Origin: Spirochaetales bacterium
GTDB taxonomy: Bacteria > Spirochaetota > Spirochaetia > SZUA-6
Direction: 5' to 3'
Length of the DNA stretch: 64,000 bases
Assembly (NCBI GenBank): GCA_027021365.1
Contig: JALUUM010000032.1
Coordinates: 1 to 64,000, forward strand
Of the stretch, positions 8,388 through 16,556 are shown in pieces. The position numbers were made by a program, and so were the translations under genes. The notes beneath the pieces were generated by a model. It searched no databases. It was not told the origin of the DNA and saw nothing but the letters and a program-made list of their open reading frames with translations. Each line of letters begins with the position of its first letter. Position 1 is the first letter of the stretch.

Positions 8388-9608
8388 GTGAAACTCTGGA
8401 AGGTCATAAAGATGGAGTTCAAAATGATAGCTGCCAACCGCGCATTTATAATTTTAACAATTATAGGGCCATTTCTCATTCTGGCCGTAACGGTTCTTCC
8501 GAGCTATCTTGCCATGAAGAGCAGCCCTGAGGAAAAGACGGTTGCCATTGCCGGGGGAGACAGAGAACTTGTCACCCTGATTAAGGAAAGTGCTTTGCAT
8601 TCAGGAATCGAAATTGTCGAATTACCGGATAATCCGGAGATTTTAAAGTCAAGGCTTTTAAACGAAGAGATAGACGGCTATGTAATACTTCCCGGTGAGA
8701 TAAAGAGTGCCACAACAGTAAATTATGTGACATCCACCGGTGCTGACTGGGCAACCATCGAAAAGCTTCAGGGGATAATAGGAAGTGCTGTGACCATGCT
8801 AAAGCTTAGGGAGGCCGGTGTTCCTACGGACAGGGTAGGTGAAATAATGACAAGGCCCAGGCTCGTCCCGAAGAAGCTTTCAAAGAGCGGAGAGGAAAGG
8901 TCGGAGGATTACCTTACCGGATTTTTTACGGTACTGGCTTTTACCGTGCTTCTCTATATGACGATTCTTCTATACGGTCAGAGCATTGGAAGGTCTGTCG
9001 TTATGGAAAAGACACAGAAAACGGTAGAGATACTCTTATCCTCGGTCAGAACGGATGAACTTCTCTTTGGGAAAATTCTTGGAAGTGCCTTCGCAAGTAT
9101 ACTTCAGTATGTATTCTGGATAGGAGTCACTGTTTTTTCAATCAAAGTGTTCGGGCCCATGCTGGGTTTAACCCTTAACATTCCGCTGGAATCAAGGCTC
9201 CTAGGCTATCTTGTGCTTTACTTTCTCTTGGCATTCTTTCTCTATTCGTCGATCTATGCAGCATTAGGAGCGGCGAGCAGTGACGAGCAAAACCTGGGGC
9301 AGCTTTCCTGGCCACTTATTATCTTTCTCGTTCTTCCAATGGTATCGATAAGTGTCATAACTTCCAATCCAGATGGAAACTTTTCAGTTTTTCTCTCGCT
9401 CTTCCCACTTACCTCGCCTATAGTGATGTTCCAGCGCATTGCAATCGGTAATCCCCCCGTCTCGAGTGTTTTGTTGAGTATAGGAATTATTCTTGTTACC
9501 ACGGCATTCACCGTAGTACTCTCTGCAAGGATTTTCAAGGTCGGAATACTTTTAACGGGAAAGAGACACACCATAAGGGAGATTCTGCGGTGGCTCCATT
9601 ACAGGTAG
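8388..9608 (+). CDS. ABC-2 type exporter permease (NatB-like)
   Basis: 406 residues starting with GTG immediately after the ATPase stop codon. It has one N-terminal transmembrane helix, a large extracytoplasmic domain (about residues 40-175), then five or so helices in the C-terminal half. This is the architecture of NatB/ABC2_membrane_3 permeases. The conserved cytoplasmic segment EKTQKTVEILLSSVRTDELL, with E-I-L-L-S-S, is typical of the coupling region. It should form the membrane channel with the upstream ATPase. Confidence 0.88.
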   Translation: MKLWKVIKMEFKMIAANRAFIILTIIGPFLILAVTVLPSYLAMKSSPEEKTVAIAGGDRELVTLIKESALHSGIEIVELPDNPEILKSRLLNEEIDGYVILPGEIKSATTVNYVTSTGADWATIEKLQGIIGSAVTMLKLREAGVPTDRVGEIMTRPRLVPKKLSKSGEERSEDYLTGFFTVLAFTVLLYMTILLYGQSIGRSVVMEKTQKTVEILLSSVRTDELLFGKILGSAFASILQYVFWIGVTVFSIKVFGPMLGLTLNIPLESRLLGYLVLYFLLAFFLYSSIYAALGAASSDEQNLGQLSWPLIIFLVLPMVSISVITSNPDGNFSVFLSLFPLTSPIVMFQRIAIGNPPVSSVLLSIGIILVTTAFTVVLSARIFKVGILLTGKRHTIREILRWLHYR

Positions 9609-9636
9609 AAAACAGGCAAAAAATAGGCTAAATTGT

Positions 9637-10926
9637 ATGCCTGAAATTAAACTTCCCTATGGGAAAAAGTATTTAAGTGTAAATCTTCCGGACAACCTGA
9701 ACCTGGAAATCATAAAAACAAAATATGTAGAAGGATTACCCGATGAAGAGAGGGCTGTATCCGATGCACTTAAAGCTCCCATTGGGTATCCTCCTCTCTC
9801 TGAGATTGTAAAATCATCCGACAGGGTGGGAATCATATTCAGTGATATAACGAGGGCTACCCCTTACAGGCGTATCCTTCCGCCTCTGCTCAATGAATTG
9901 AAAAAGATACCGGATGAACAGGTTGTCCTGTTCTGTGCAACAGGAACTCACAGGCCGAATACAAAGGAAGAACTGTTCGGCATTATCGGGAAAGAAGTGG
10001 TAAATCGTTTTAAGATAATCCAGAATGATGCTCTGGATGAGTTTTCTCATGCCTCTCTTGGAACAACCTCACTGGGTACACCTGTTAATATTCTAAAGAG
10101 TTTTTTGGATTGTGATATTGGGATTGCCACCGGTTTTATAGAACCTCACTTCTTTGCCGGCTTTTCAGGGGGAGGGAAAGCGGTAATGCCGGGACTGGCA
10201 TCGATAGAGACGGTGCTTTCGAATCATAGTGTAAAGAATATCGACAATCCAGGTGCAACATGGGCAGTAACGGAAGGCAATCCCATATACAAAGATATTA
10301 TGGAATCTGCAGAGATATGCGAAGGTCAATTTCGTGTATCCCTCTTTCTTTTAAACGTAGCCTTAAACCGTGACAAGGCTATTACCGGTGTATTTGCCGG
10401 GGATTTACGGATAGCTCACAGGAAAGGGTGTGCCTTTGTAAAGGATGCGTCGATGCGTCCCGTTGAGAAAGCCTTTGATATCGTTATTACCAGTAATTCA
10501 GGTTACCCGCTGGATTTAAACCTTTACCAGACGGTTAAGGGAATGAGTGCCGCAGCGCAGATTGTAAGGAAGGGAGGAAGTATAATTGTTGCATCCAGTT
10601 GCTGGGATGGTATCCCTGAACACGGAAGGTATGGGGAGCTTCTCAAAACTTCAAGGAGTCCCGGTGAACTGCTTGACAGGATAAGGAAACCGGGCTTTGC
10701 TTCGATAGATTCCTGGCAGGCTCAGATTCATGCCTCCATCTGTAAGAAGGCGCATGTCTACCTTTACAGTGAACAATTGAGTGACAAGCAGATTGAAGGT
10801 GCTTTTTTAAAAGTGTCACGTTCTATCGAGGAAACTTTGATGAGCCTTCTCGAGGTTTATGGAAGAGACGCCTCTGTCTGTGTCCTTCCTGAGGGGCCAA
10901 TGACGATACCTTATATTTCGGGCTGA
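9637..10926 (+). CDS. larA: LarA-family nickel-pincer racemase/epimerase
   Basis: 429 residues, the usual length of LarA (DUF2088) proteins. Motifs: SDITRATP (about residue 70), GTHRP, and HFFAGFSGGGKAVMPG, whose Lys aligns with the residue that carries the covalent nickel-pincer nucleotide in Lactobacillus LarA. Catalytic His candidates lie in GTHRP and IEPHFF. Family members interconvert D- and L-lactate or other alpha-hydroxyacids, so lactate is not certain. The cofactor-making genes larB, larC and larE are not in this window. The gene lies 28 bp after the ABC permease and ends at a convergent terminator. Confidence 0.85.
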   Translation: MPEIKLPYGKKYLSVNLPDNLNLEIIKTKYVEGLPDEERAVSDALKAPIGYPPLSEIVKSSDRVGIIFSDITRATPYRRILPPLLNELKKIPDEQVVLFCATGTHRPNTKEELFGIIGKEVVNRFKIIQNDALDEFSHASLGTTSLGTPVNILKSFLDCDIGIATGFIEPHFFAGFSGGGKAVMPGLASIETVLSNHSVKNIDNPGATWAVTEGNPIYKDIMESAEICEGQFRVSLFLLNVALNRDKAITGVFAGDLRIAHRKGCAFVKDASMRPVEKAFDIVITSNSGYPLDLNLYQTVKGMSAAAQIVRKGGSIIVASSCWDGIPEHGRYGELLKTSRSPGELLDRIRKPGFASIDSWQAQIHASICKKAHVYLYSEQLSDKQIEGAFLKVSRSIEETLMSLLEVYGRDASVCVLPEGPMTIPYISG

Positions 10927-10973
10927 GAAGTTGTTACAATTCGCTACAATACTATAAACCTGCAGGAAAGGAA

Positions 10974-10998
10974 CGGCAGGAGGTAATCCCTCCTGCCG
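10974..10998. terminator. Stem-loop between convergent larA and trpB2
   Basis: A perfect 10-bp stem (10974-10983 with 10989-10998) and 5-base loop lies between two converging genes. The following bases are only mildly T-rich, so it is probably a bidirectional or weak intrinsic terminator. Confidence 0.6.
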
Positions 10999-11063
10999 AG
11001 TGTTCCATTTATTGGCTTATTGTTGTTGAGCCACATGTTAGAACTCTTACATGGTACCGTTAC

Positions 11064-12428
11064 TTATTGTTGTGGCACCTTTGGAAGTTCCGCCTCTGCC
11101 TTTTTAACTTCCTCTTCCGGATAGTCGTAGTCAGTAAGCTTGCCGGAGATATAGGCTTCGTATGCCGCCATATCAAAATGGCCATGGCCGGAGAGGTTAA
11201 ATAGAATGACCTTTTCCTCTCCCGTTTCCTTACACTGCCTTGCAACCCTGATTGCCGAAGCTATCGCATGGGCGGATTCCGGAGCTGGGATGATCCCTTC
11301 CGTCTTTGCAAATAGTACTGCAGCCTCGAATGTTTCGAGCTGATGCAAGGCCTCGGCACGTATCAATTTTTCATCGTTTAGAAGTGAAATTATTGGAGCA
11401 GCCCCATGGTACCTCAAGCCGCCGGCATGGACCTCCGGAGGCACGAAACTGTGGCCAAGGGTGTACATCTTTGTGAGAGGAATATACTTTCCGCTGTCAC
11501 CGTAGTCATAGGCATACAATCCCTTGCTCAGTGTCGGGCAGGCCATCGGCTCCGAAGCAATGAAATCCACATTCCTCTTACCCTCTATCTTGTCTTCGAG
11601 GAAGGGAATCATGATTCCGCCAAAGTTGCTTCCACCCCCGTGGCACCCAATTACGACATCAGGAAGAAGTCCGATTTCTTCCAGTACCGCCCTTGCCTCG
11701 AGACCGATTACAGTCTGATGGAGGAGGACATGGTTGAGTACCGAGCCCAGGGCATAGTGAGTTTTCTCGTCACTTACTGCCAGTTCCACTGCTTCGCTGA
11801 TTGCCATACCAAGGGAGCCGGGTTTATTTGCAGGGTCCTCCAGAAACTGCCTTCCTATCTTTGTCTGGTCCGATGGACTGGGATAAACATCGGCACCGTA
11901 ACTCTGCATCATCACTCTTCTGTATGGTTTCTGTTCGTAGGATACCCTTACCATGAATACCTTGACATTTATTCCGAAATGCGCCCCTGCAAAGGAGAGT
12001 GCGCTTCCCCACTGACCGGCTCCCGTTTCGGTTGTAAGCCTTGTCGTTCCCTCCTTGGCATTGTAGTATGCCTGAGCAATAGCCGTATTGGGTTTATGGC
12101 TGCCAGTCGGTGAGACTCCCTCGTTCTTGAAGAAGATCTTGGCAGGTGTTCCGATGGCTTCCTCGAGAAACTTTGCCCTTATCAGGGGTGTGGGCCTGTA
12201 GAGTGAGTACACCTTTAGTATTTCCTCCGGGATTGTGATAAGCCGCTCCGATGAAACCTCCTGTTCGAGAAGAGACTCTGCGAAGAGCGGTTTCATGGCA
12301 TCCAGGGGCACCGGCGAGCCGTCCTGTGGGTTCCTTAAAGGCTCCAGCGGCCGGGGCAGTGCAGGGAGGATATTCAACCATTTTTTGGGTATCTCCCTTG
12401 TTGAAAGTTGATAGATTCTTTCCGTCAT
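11064..12428 (-). CDS. trpB2: Tryptophan synthase beta chain, TrpB2 type
   Basis: 454 residues, longer than standard TrpB (about 400) and typical of the TrpB2 subfamily. The PLP lysine lies in NEGVSPTGSHKPNTA and the phosphate-binding Gly-rich loop in GCHGGGSNFGG. TrpB condenses serine with indole to tryptophan; TrpB2 enzymes often work without the alpha subunit. The ATG 12428 follows a strong AGGAGG (12441-12436) by 7 nt. It is a single gene on its strand, with larA convergent, and is controlled by the leader peptide and attenuator at 12470-12666. That control supports a real role in tryptophan supply rather than serine deamination. Confidence 0.92.
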   Translation of the reverse strand: MTERIYQLSTREIPKKWLNILPALPRPLEPLRNPQDGSPVPLDAMKPLFAESLLEQEVSSERLITIPEEILKVYSLYRPTPLIRAKFLEEAIGTPAKIFFKNEGVSPTGSHKPNTAIAQAYYNAKEGTTRLTTETGAGQWGSALSFAGAHFGINVKVFMVRVSYEQKPYRRVMMQSYGADVYPSPSDQTKIGRQFLEDPANKPGSLGMAISEAVELAVSDEKTHYALGSVLNHVLLHQTVIGLEARAVLEEIGLLPDVVIGCHGGGSNFGGIMIPFLEDKIEGKRNVDFIASEPMACPTLSKGLYAYDYGDSGKYIPLTKMYTLGHSFVPPEVHAGGLRYHGAAPIISLLNDEKLIRAEALHQLETFEAAVLFAKTEGIIPAPESAHAIASAIRVARQCKETGEEKVILFNLSGHGHFDMAAYEAYISGKLTDYDYPEEEVKKAEAELPKVPQQ

Positions 12429-12469
12429 TTTATGACCTCCTGTTAAAAATTTTTTTCATAAAAGTCCAC

Positions 12470-12496
12470 AAAAAAACCCAGGTTGTTAGCCTGGGT
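12470..12496 (-). terminator. Second intrinsic terminator in trpB2 leader
   Basis: On the minus strand a 7-bp stem ACCCAGG/CCTGGGT with a 7-base loop is followed by seven T. It lies downstream of the attenuator and just before trpB2. I see no obvious antiterminator for it, so it may be a back-up stop or a partial terminator. Confidence 0.8.
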
Positions 12497-12500
12497 ATAT

Positions 12501-12551
12501 AAAAAACCGCAGGCAATCTCTCTTTTCTAACGAAGAGAAACCGCCTGCGGT
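12501..12551 (-). terminator. Attenuator terminator (3:4 hairpin) of trpB2
   Basis: Minus strand: ACCGCAGGC (12551-12543) pairs with GCCTGCGGT (12514-12506), extended by an inner stem of about ten pairs (12542-12533 with the strand around 12524-12515), then six T. This is a very stable intrinsic terminator 70-odd bases before trpB2. Its 5' arm region is also the 3' half of the alternative antiterminator. Confidence 0.9.
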
Positions 12552-12606
12552 CTCTTTCTAAAAAACTATAATCTCAGACAGACCGCGGTCTCTCCCCGTC
12601 GATCTG
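12533..12606 (-). promoter_or_regulatory. trp attenuator: alternative 1:2 and 2:3 RNA hairpins
   Basis: Reading the minus strand as RNA: region 1 (12606-12596) pairs with region 2 (12588-12579) in 10 pairs with one bulged A. Alternatively region 2 (12595-12585) pairs with region 3 (12544-12533) in 11 pairs, two of them G-U. The second pairing is incompatible with the 3:4 terminator. Region 1 starts directly after the third Trp codon, so a ribosome stalled for Trp-tRNA would cover region 1 and free region 2 for the antiterminator. A ribosome reaching the TGA (12576-12574) would cover region 2 and allow termination. This is the textbook attenuation geometry. Confidence 0.85.
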
Positions 12607-12666
12607 CCACCACCAGAGTAATTTGGATGCTGCATTATAATTTTTATTCACAACGTAATCTTTCAT
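12574..12666 (-). CDS. trpL: trp leader peptide with three tandem Trp codons
   Basis: A 30-residue ORF on the minus strand, ATG 12666 to TGA 12574. Its core is KLLWWWQI: three consecutive TGG codons at 12615-12607, followed by ten codons that run through regions 1 and 2 of the attenuator. It senses charged tRNA-Trp. The start is uncertain. ATG 12666 lies very close to the inferred transcript start and has no Shine-Dalgarno; in-frame GTG 12651 is an alternative giving 25 residues. The Trp run and the hairpin positions are strong; the exact start is not. Confidence 0.82.
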   Translation of the reverse strand: MKDYVVNKNYNAASKLLWWWQIDGERPRSV

Positions 12667-12678
12667 GATGTTGAAAGA

Positions 12679-12707
12679 AGAATGGTAAGTTTTAAAGAAA
12701 TTGTCAA
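12679..12707 (-). promoter_or_regulatory. Probable promoter of the trp leader
   Basis: A perfect -35 TTGACA (12707-12702) is followed after 17 bases by a weak -10 CATTCT (12684-12679). A start around 12672 would put the leader ATG almost at the 5' end. Confidence 0.5.
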
Positions 12708-12768
12708 GAGAAAAACAAAAAAAATGAAAAATATTTGAAATCATATATTGCATTTAATTTATAATAAT

Positions 12769-12782
12769 TGTATATTTATTCG
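12769..12782 (+). promoter_or_regulatory. Candidate ARG box upstream of argR operon
   Basis: TGTATATTTATTCG matches the ArgR half-site palindrome TGAAT-WWWW-ATTCA at 8 of 10 fixed positions. It lies about 100 bp before argR in an AT-rich promoter region, where an autoregulating arginine repressor would bind. It could also lie close enough to affect the divergent trp leader promoter. Confidence 0.45.
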
Positions 12783-12879
12783 AAAATTTCAGGGAGGCTG
12801 CAGAGAGGTTACCGAAAACCTGATAACTTGAATGAAATGTTTTAATCGATAGTTCAAGAGCAATTCATCGGAGGAAAAG

Positions 12880-13365
12880 GTGAGAAAAAAGGCAGAGAGA
12901 TACTCGATAATAAGGAGAATTATTCAGTCACAGAAGGTTGGCAGTCAGGAAGAGCTCCTCGAACTGCTCCAGAATGAGGGTTACTCTGTTACTCAAGCCA
13001 CCCTCTCCCGTGATCTGAAGTTTCTCAAGGTGGGAAAGGTTCCCGATGGCAGGGGCGGATATATCTATGTCTTTCCGGATGATGTCAGCAAGTCCGGTTC
13101 GGAAGAGAGTCTTGTAAACGATTTTATCCGGGGATTCCTCTCTCTCGATTTTTCCGGTAACCTGGCACTCATCAAGACGATATCAGGACATGCAAACAGC
13201 GTAGCCTTTGCAATAGACCATCTCGAGATTCCGGAGGTTTTGGGAACGGTAGCCGGCGATGATACGATAATACTGGTTCCGAGGGATGGAGTTTCGAGGA
13301 AAAAACTGCTGGAAGGGTTAATAACAAAGCTTCCAATCTTGAAGGAGAAAGGGTACAGGGTATGA
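12880..13365 (+). CDS. argR: Arginine repressor
   Basis: 161 residues, family length 145-165. The N-terminal winged helix contains SQEELLELLQNEG and VTQATLSRDLKFLKVGKV, the ArgR recognition helix. The C-terminal hexamerisation and arginine-binding domain includes ISGHANSVAFAIDHL and GTVAGDDTIILVPRD, where the Asp pair binds arginine. It represses arginine genes, here probably its own operon through the ARG-like box upstream. GTG 12880 follows GGAGGA closely. The stop overlaps argC by 4 bp. Confidence 0.93.
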   Translation: MRKKAERYSIIRRIIQSQKVGSQEELLELLQNEGYSVTQATLSRDLKFLKVGKVPDGRGGYIYVFPDDVSKSGSEESLVNDFIRGFLSLDFSGNLALIKTISGHANSVAFAIDHLEIPEVLGTVAGDDTIILVPRDGVSRKKLLEGLITKLPILKEKGYRV

Positions 13366-14465
13366 AGGTAGCGGTACTGGGAACGAGCGGATATACGGGT
13401 CAATTACTGATAAGAATGCTTCTGGATCACAGGGAGGTTAGAGAGATCATCCCGGTTTCATCTTCCCATGCAGGTGAAATGCTTTCAGAGGTGGACAGGG
13501 GTATGGGAAAGAGATACATGAATGGTGAAAAATTCGGGCTTACAGCAGGAAAGCTTGTGAGCCTGGAAAAGGCGGTCGAATACTCGCCGGATGTCGTGAT
13601 TGCAGCACTGCCCCACCTGAAGTCCGCCGAACTATGTCAGCCATTTTTTGGTAAATCGGTTGTAATAGACCTTTCGGCTGATTTCAGAATAAAGGACCCC
13701 TCAGTATTCGAGGCTGCCTATGGAAAGAGACCACCAAGAGAAGACCTTTTAAAAGAAGCAGTCTATGGCCTGTGTGAATGGAACAGGGATGAGATAAAGA
13801 AGGCCGATATAATTGCAAATCCGGGATGCTATCCCACCGCCACCTTACTCCCCCTTCTACCTTTATTGAAGGAAGGAATCATAGGCGGACGGATAGTGAC
13901 AAATGCCATTTCGGGTATTTCGGGAGGCGGGCGGAAGGCAAATATCAATCTGTTATTCGTGGAACGCTCAGAGAATGCCGGTGCCTATGCACCGGGAACG
14001 AGCCACAGGCACTTGCCTGAGATTGCAGAGGAGCTTAAGAAGGTTTCAGACGATGTAAGGGTGCTATTTACACCTCACCTTGCTCCCTTAAGGAGAGGCA
14101 TCGTGGCAACTACCTGGGCGACTCTTTCCAGGGAGATTGTCCGCAGAGAGAGCAGGGAGAGGGAGAAAAAGGGTAGAGCGACTTCCGGGAATCCGGTTGA
14201 CGACGAGAGAATTGCTGATGTATACGAGAAGTATTATGGCAGATGCCCCTTTATAAATATCAGAGGAAATGAAATCCCACAGACGAAGGATGTTCTCGGT
14301 TCCAACAGGTGTGATATCGGTTGGAAGAGAGAGGGTGATTCGATGCTTCTCTTCTCTGCGATAGACAACCTGGTAAAGGGGGCTTCGGGACAGGCCGTGC
14401 AAAATATGAATATTCGGTTCGGTTTCAATGAGGATGAAGGATTAAGGTACTACGGAGAGGTGTGA
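13362..14465 (+). CDS. argC: N-acetyl-gamma-glutamyl-phosphate reductase
   Basis: 367 residues. The NADP-binding motif GTSGYTGQLL is at the N-terminus and the catalytic Cys lies in NPGCYPTA (about residue 155). It reduces N-acetylglutamyl phosphate to the semialdehyde, step 3 of arginine synthesis, in the cytoplasm. The ATG overlaps the argR stop. A charged, Arg/Glu/Lys-rich insert near residue 260 (REREKKGRATSG) is longer than I expect in ArgC and is probably a surface loop. Confidence 0.94.
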   Translation: MKVAVLGTSGYTGQLLIRMLLDHREVREIIPVSSSHAGEMLSEVDRGMGKRYMNGEKFGLTAGKLVSLEKAVEYSPDVVIAALPHLKSAELCQPFFGKSVVIDLSADFRIKDPSVFEAAYGKRPPREDLLKEAVYGLCEWNRDEIKKADIIANPGCYPTATLLPLLPLLKEGIIGGRIVTNAISGISGGGRKANINLLFVERSENAGAYAPGTSHRHLPEIAEELKKVSDDVRVLFTPHLAPLRRGIVATTWATLSREIVRRESREREKKGRATSGNPVDDERIADVYEKYYGRCPFINIRGNEIPQTKDVLGSNRCDIGWKREGDSMLLFSAIDNLVKGASGQAVQNMNIRFGFNEDEGLRYYGEV

Positions 14466-14471
14466 TCGCAG

Positions 14472-15266
14472 ATGTACAGAAGAATGAGTGAGAGCAGGAG
14501 TATGGTGGCTGTAAAGATTGGCGGACGTTTTTTCGCCAATAGGAAACTGCTGGGAAACTTTGCAGACGAACTCCACCGGTTATCAAAGGAATTTCAGTTC
14601 CTCGTCATACATGGCGGAGGTAACGAGGTGACGGAGCTTTCCGATAAGCTCGGCCTGGAGCCCGTTTTCAAGGACGGGGTTAGGATAACTACCCCGGAGG
14701 AAATGGACATAGTGGAAGCTGTGCTGTCGGGAGGGGTAAACAAAAGGCTGGTGCGCCTCTTTCGTTCCAAGGGAATAGACGCGGTAGGACTGTGCGGAGC
14801 AGACGGAAGTATCTTTGTCGGGAAATCACTCGGTGTGGTGGAAGGAATCAATACGAGAACGGGAAAGATTGTTAAAGTCAATCCCCGGCTTATCGAGATA
14901 CTCTTCGACAATGGTTACATGCCGGTAATTTCATCCACGAGCACGGAACTCGACGGAAAGGCCCTGAATATAAATGCCGATACGGTTGCCTTCCACCTGG
15001 CAGAGTCTCTGGTAGTGGAAAGGCTGATATTCATATCCGACGTGCCGGGAATAAACAGGAATGGCGAAATAATGGATGTTTTGAAAACCTCAGAGATCGA
15101 GAGAGAGATATCGGAAGGTGTTATAACGGGCGGTATGATACCGAAGGTGAGGGCATCTCTCGATGCGTTGAAAGGGGGAATATCGGGGATAGTGATAGGT
15201 GATTACAGAGTGAGAGGAGACCTTGAAAGGCTTATTAAAGGTAAACGGGGGACCTTGATCGAATAG
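14472..15266 (+). CDS. argB: Acetylglutamate kinase
   Basis: 264 residues, in range for ArgB. The amino-acid-kinase motifs are visible: VKIGGRFF near the N-terminus, VIHGGGNEVTELSDKLG for acetylglutamate binding, and ITGGMIPKVRASLDAL near the C-terminus with the conserved Lys. It phosphorylates N-acetylglutamate, step 2 of the pathway. It starts 6 bp after argC. No N-terminal extension of the arginine-inhibited hexameric type is present, so feedback control may rest on ArgR and the acetyltransferase. Confidence 0.93.
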   Translation: MYRRMSESRSMVAVKIGGRFFANRKLLGNFADELHRLSKEFQFLVIHGGGNEVTELSDKLGLEPVFKDGVRITTPEEMDIVEAVLSGGVNKRLVRLFRSKGIDAVGLCGADGSIFVGKSLGVVEGINTRTGKIVKVNPRLIEILFDNGYMPVISSTSTELDGKALNINADTVAFHLAESLVVERLIFISDVPGINRNGEIMDVLKTSEIEREISEGVITGGMIPKVRASLDALKGGISGIVIGDYRVRGDLERLIKGKRGTLIE

Positions 15267-15323
15267 GTTCTTTGAAGCAGGTTTTAAGGTAAGTTAACAC
15301 AAGCGACTTTGGGAGAAGAGCAG

Positions 15324-16547
15324 ATGGAAAAGAAAAATGCAATTGTTTCTAAGACACCCCTTGCCGGGAATTACGGACCTGAATTTCTCGAAATAAAATC
15401 GGGAAACGGTAGCTGGCTGGAGGATATTACGGGAAAACGATACCTTGACTTTACGGCAGGTATCGCCGTGAATGCGCTGGGCTACGGGCGGGAAGACTTA
15501 GCCCGTGCTGCCTATGAACAGATGCGTAGGGTAATTCATACCTCCAATCTGTACACGACGGAACCGGTTCTTAAGCTTGCAGAGAGAATGGTGGCAAGCG
15601 GGGATTTTGCTGCGGTCCACTTTTCCAACAGCGGAAGCGAGGCGAACGAAACCGCCCTCAAGTACGCAAGGCTCTACTCCCTGCGTAAAAAGGGGCCGGG
15701 CCATCACAGAATTCTAACCTTTACCAATGCCTTTCACGGGAGGAGTCTCGGCGCGCTTTCCTGTACTCCGAATGAAAAGTACCAGAAGCCCTTCGAACCC
15801 CTGATCCCGGGAGTGGAGGTGGCGCCCTACAACGACGTTGTCGCCCTGAAGGAGAAGCTCGATGAAAGTTTTGCTGCCGTAATAGTGGAAGTGATACAGG
15901 GAGAGGGCGGCCTGGAAATAATGGAAGCTTCCTTCGCAGGAGAGCTTCAGGATGCTGCAAGGAAAAATGATGTGATATTGATAGTTGACGAGGTTCAGAC
16001 CGGCCTTTCACGTACAGGGCGTTTCTATGCATCTCAGTGGGTCGGATTGAAACCCGATATCCTGACACTGGCAAAGCCGCTTGCGGCAGGTCTTCCCCTC
16101 TCTGCCACACTTATTCCCGAGAAGGTAAACAGTTTGATCCATGTGGGTGAGCACGGTTCCACATTCGGAGGAGGTCCCGTTACCACTGCCGTTGCTCTGA
16201 AGGTCTGGGAGATACTTTCTAATGAGCATTTTATCAGTGAAACTGCCCAAAAGGGAGATTATTTCAAAACACTGTTGGAAGAACTCAGTACCAGATACGA
16301 TTTCCTCGGCAAGGTGAAGGGAAAGGGTCTCTTGAGGGGTTTGGAGTACAGAGGGGAGGAGAAGGGCGACGAACTGGCCGACAGGATAAAAGGGTTGATT
16401 GGAGATGCAAGGGAGAAAGGGCTTCTCATTTTGAGATCGGGAAAGAACATTCTTCGATTTGCACCACCTCTCACCATAACGAAGGAAGAACTTGAAAAAG
16501 GCATTGATATACTAAATGAAGTATTCAAAGAGATGAAAGAGATATAG
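15324..16547 (+). CDS. argD: Acetylornithine aminotransferase
   Basis: 407 residues from ATG 15324, preferred over upstream TTG 15309 because GGGAG lies 8 nt before it. It is a class III PLP aminotransferase: FSNSGSEANETALKYAR, the PLP Asp in LIVDEVQTGLSRTG, and the Schiff-base Lys in TLAKPLAAGLP (Pro after Lys instead of the more usual Gly). It converts acetylglutamate semialdehyde to acetylornithine and may also serve lysine synthesis. It lies in the arginine operon between argB and argG. Confidence 0.92.
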   Translation: MEKKNAIVSKTPLAGNYGPEFLEIKSGNGSWLEDITGKRYLDFTAGIAVNALGYGREDLARAAYEQMRRVIHTSNLYTTEPVLKLAERMVASGDFAAVHFSNSGSEANETALKYARLYSLRKKGPGHHRILTFTNAFHGRSLGALSCTPNEKYQKPFEPLIPGVEVAPYNDVVALKEKLDESFAAVIVEVIQGEGGLEIMEASFAGELQDAARKNDVILIVDEVQTGLSRTGRFYASQWVGLKPDILTLAKPLAAGLPLSATLIPEKVNSLIHVGEHGSTFGGGPVTTAVALKVWEILSNEHFISETAQKGDYFKTLLEELSTRYDFLGKVKGKGLLRGLEYRGEEKGDELADRIKGLIGDAREKGLLILRSGKNILRFAPPLTITKEELEKGIDILNEVFKEMKEI

Positions 16548-16556
16548 GAGGAAAAA

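Noticed and set aside
12585..12600. T-box riboswitch upstream of trpB2 (GGG...ACCGCG similarity)
   Set aside because: The UGG that binds the tRNA acceptor end is absent and there is no room for, or sign of, Stem I with a specifier loop. The leader peptide with Trp codons explains the region better.
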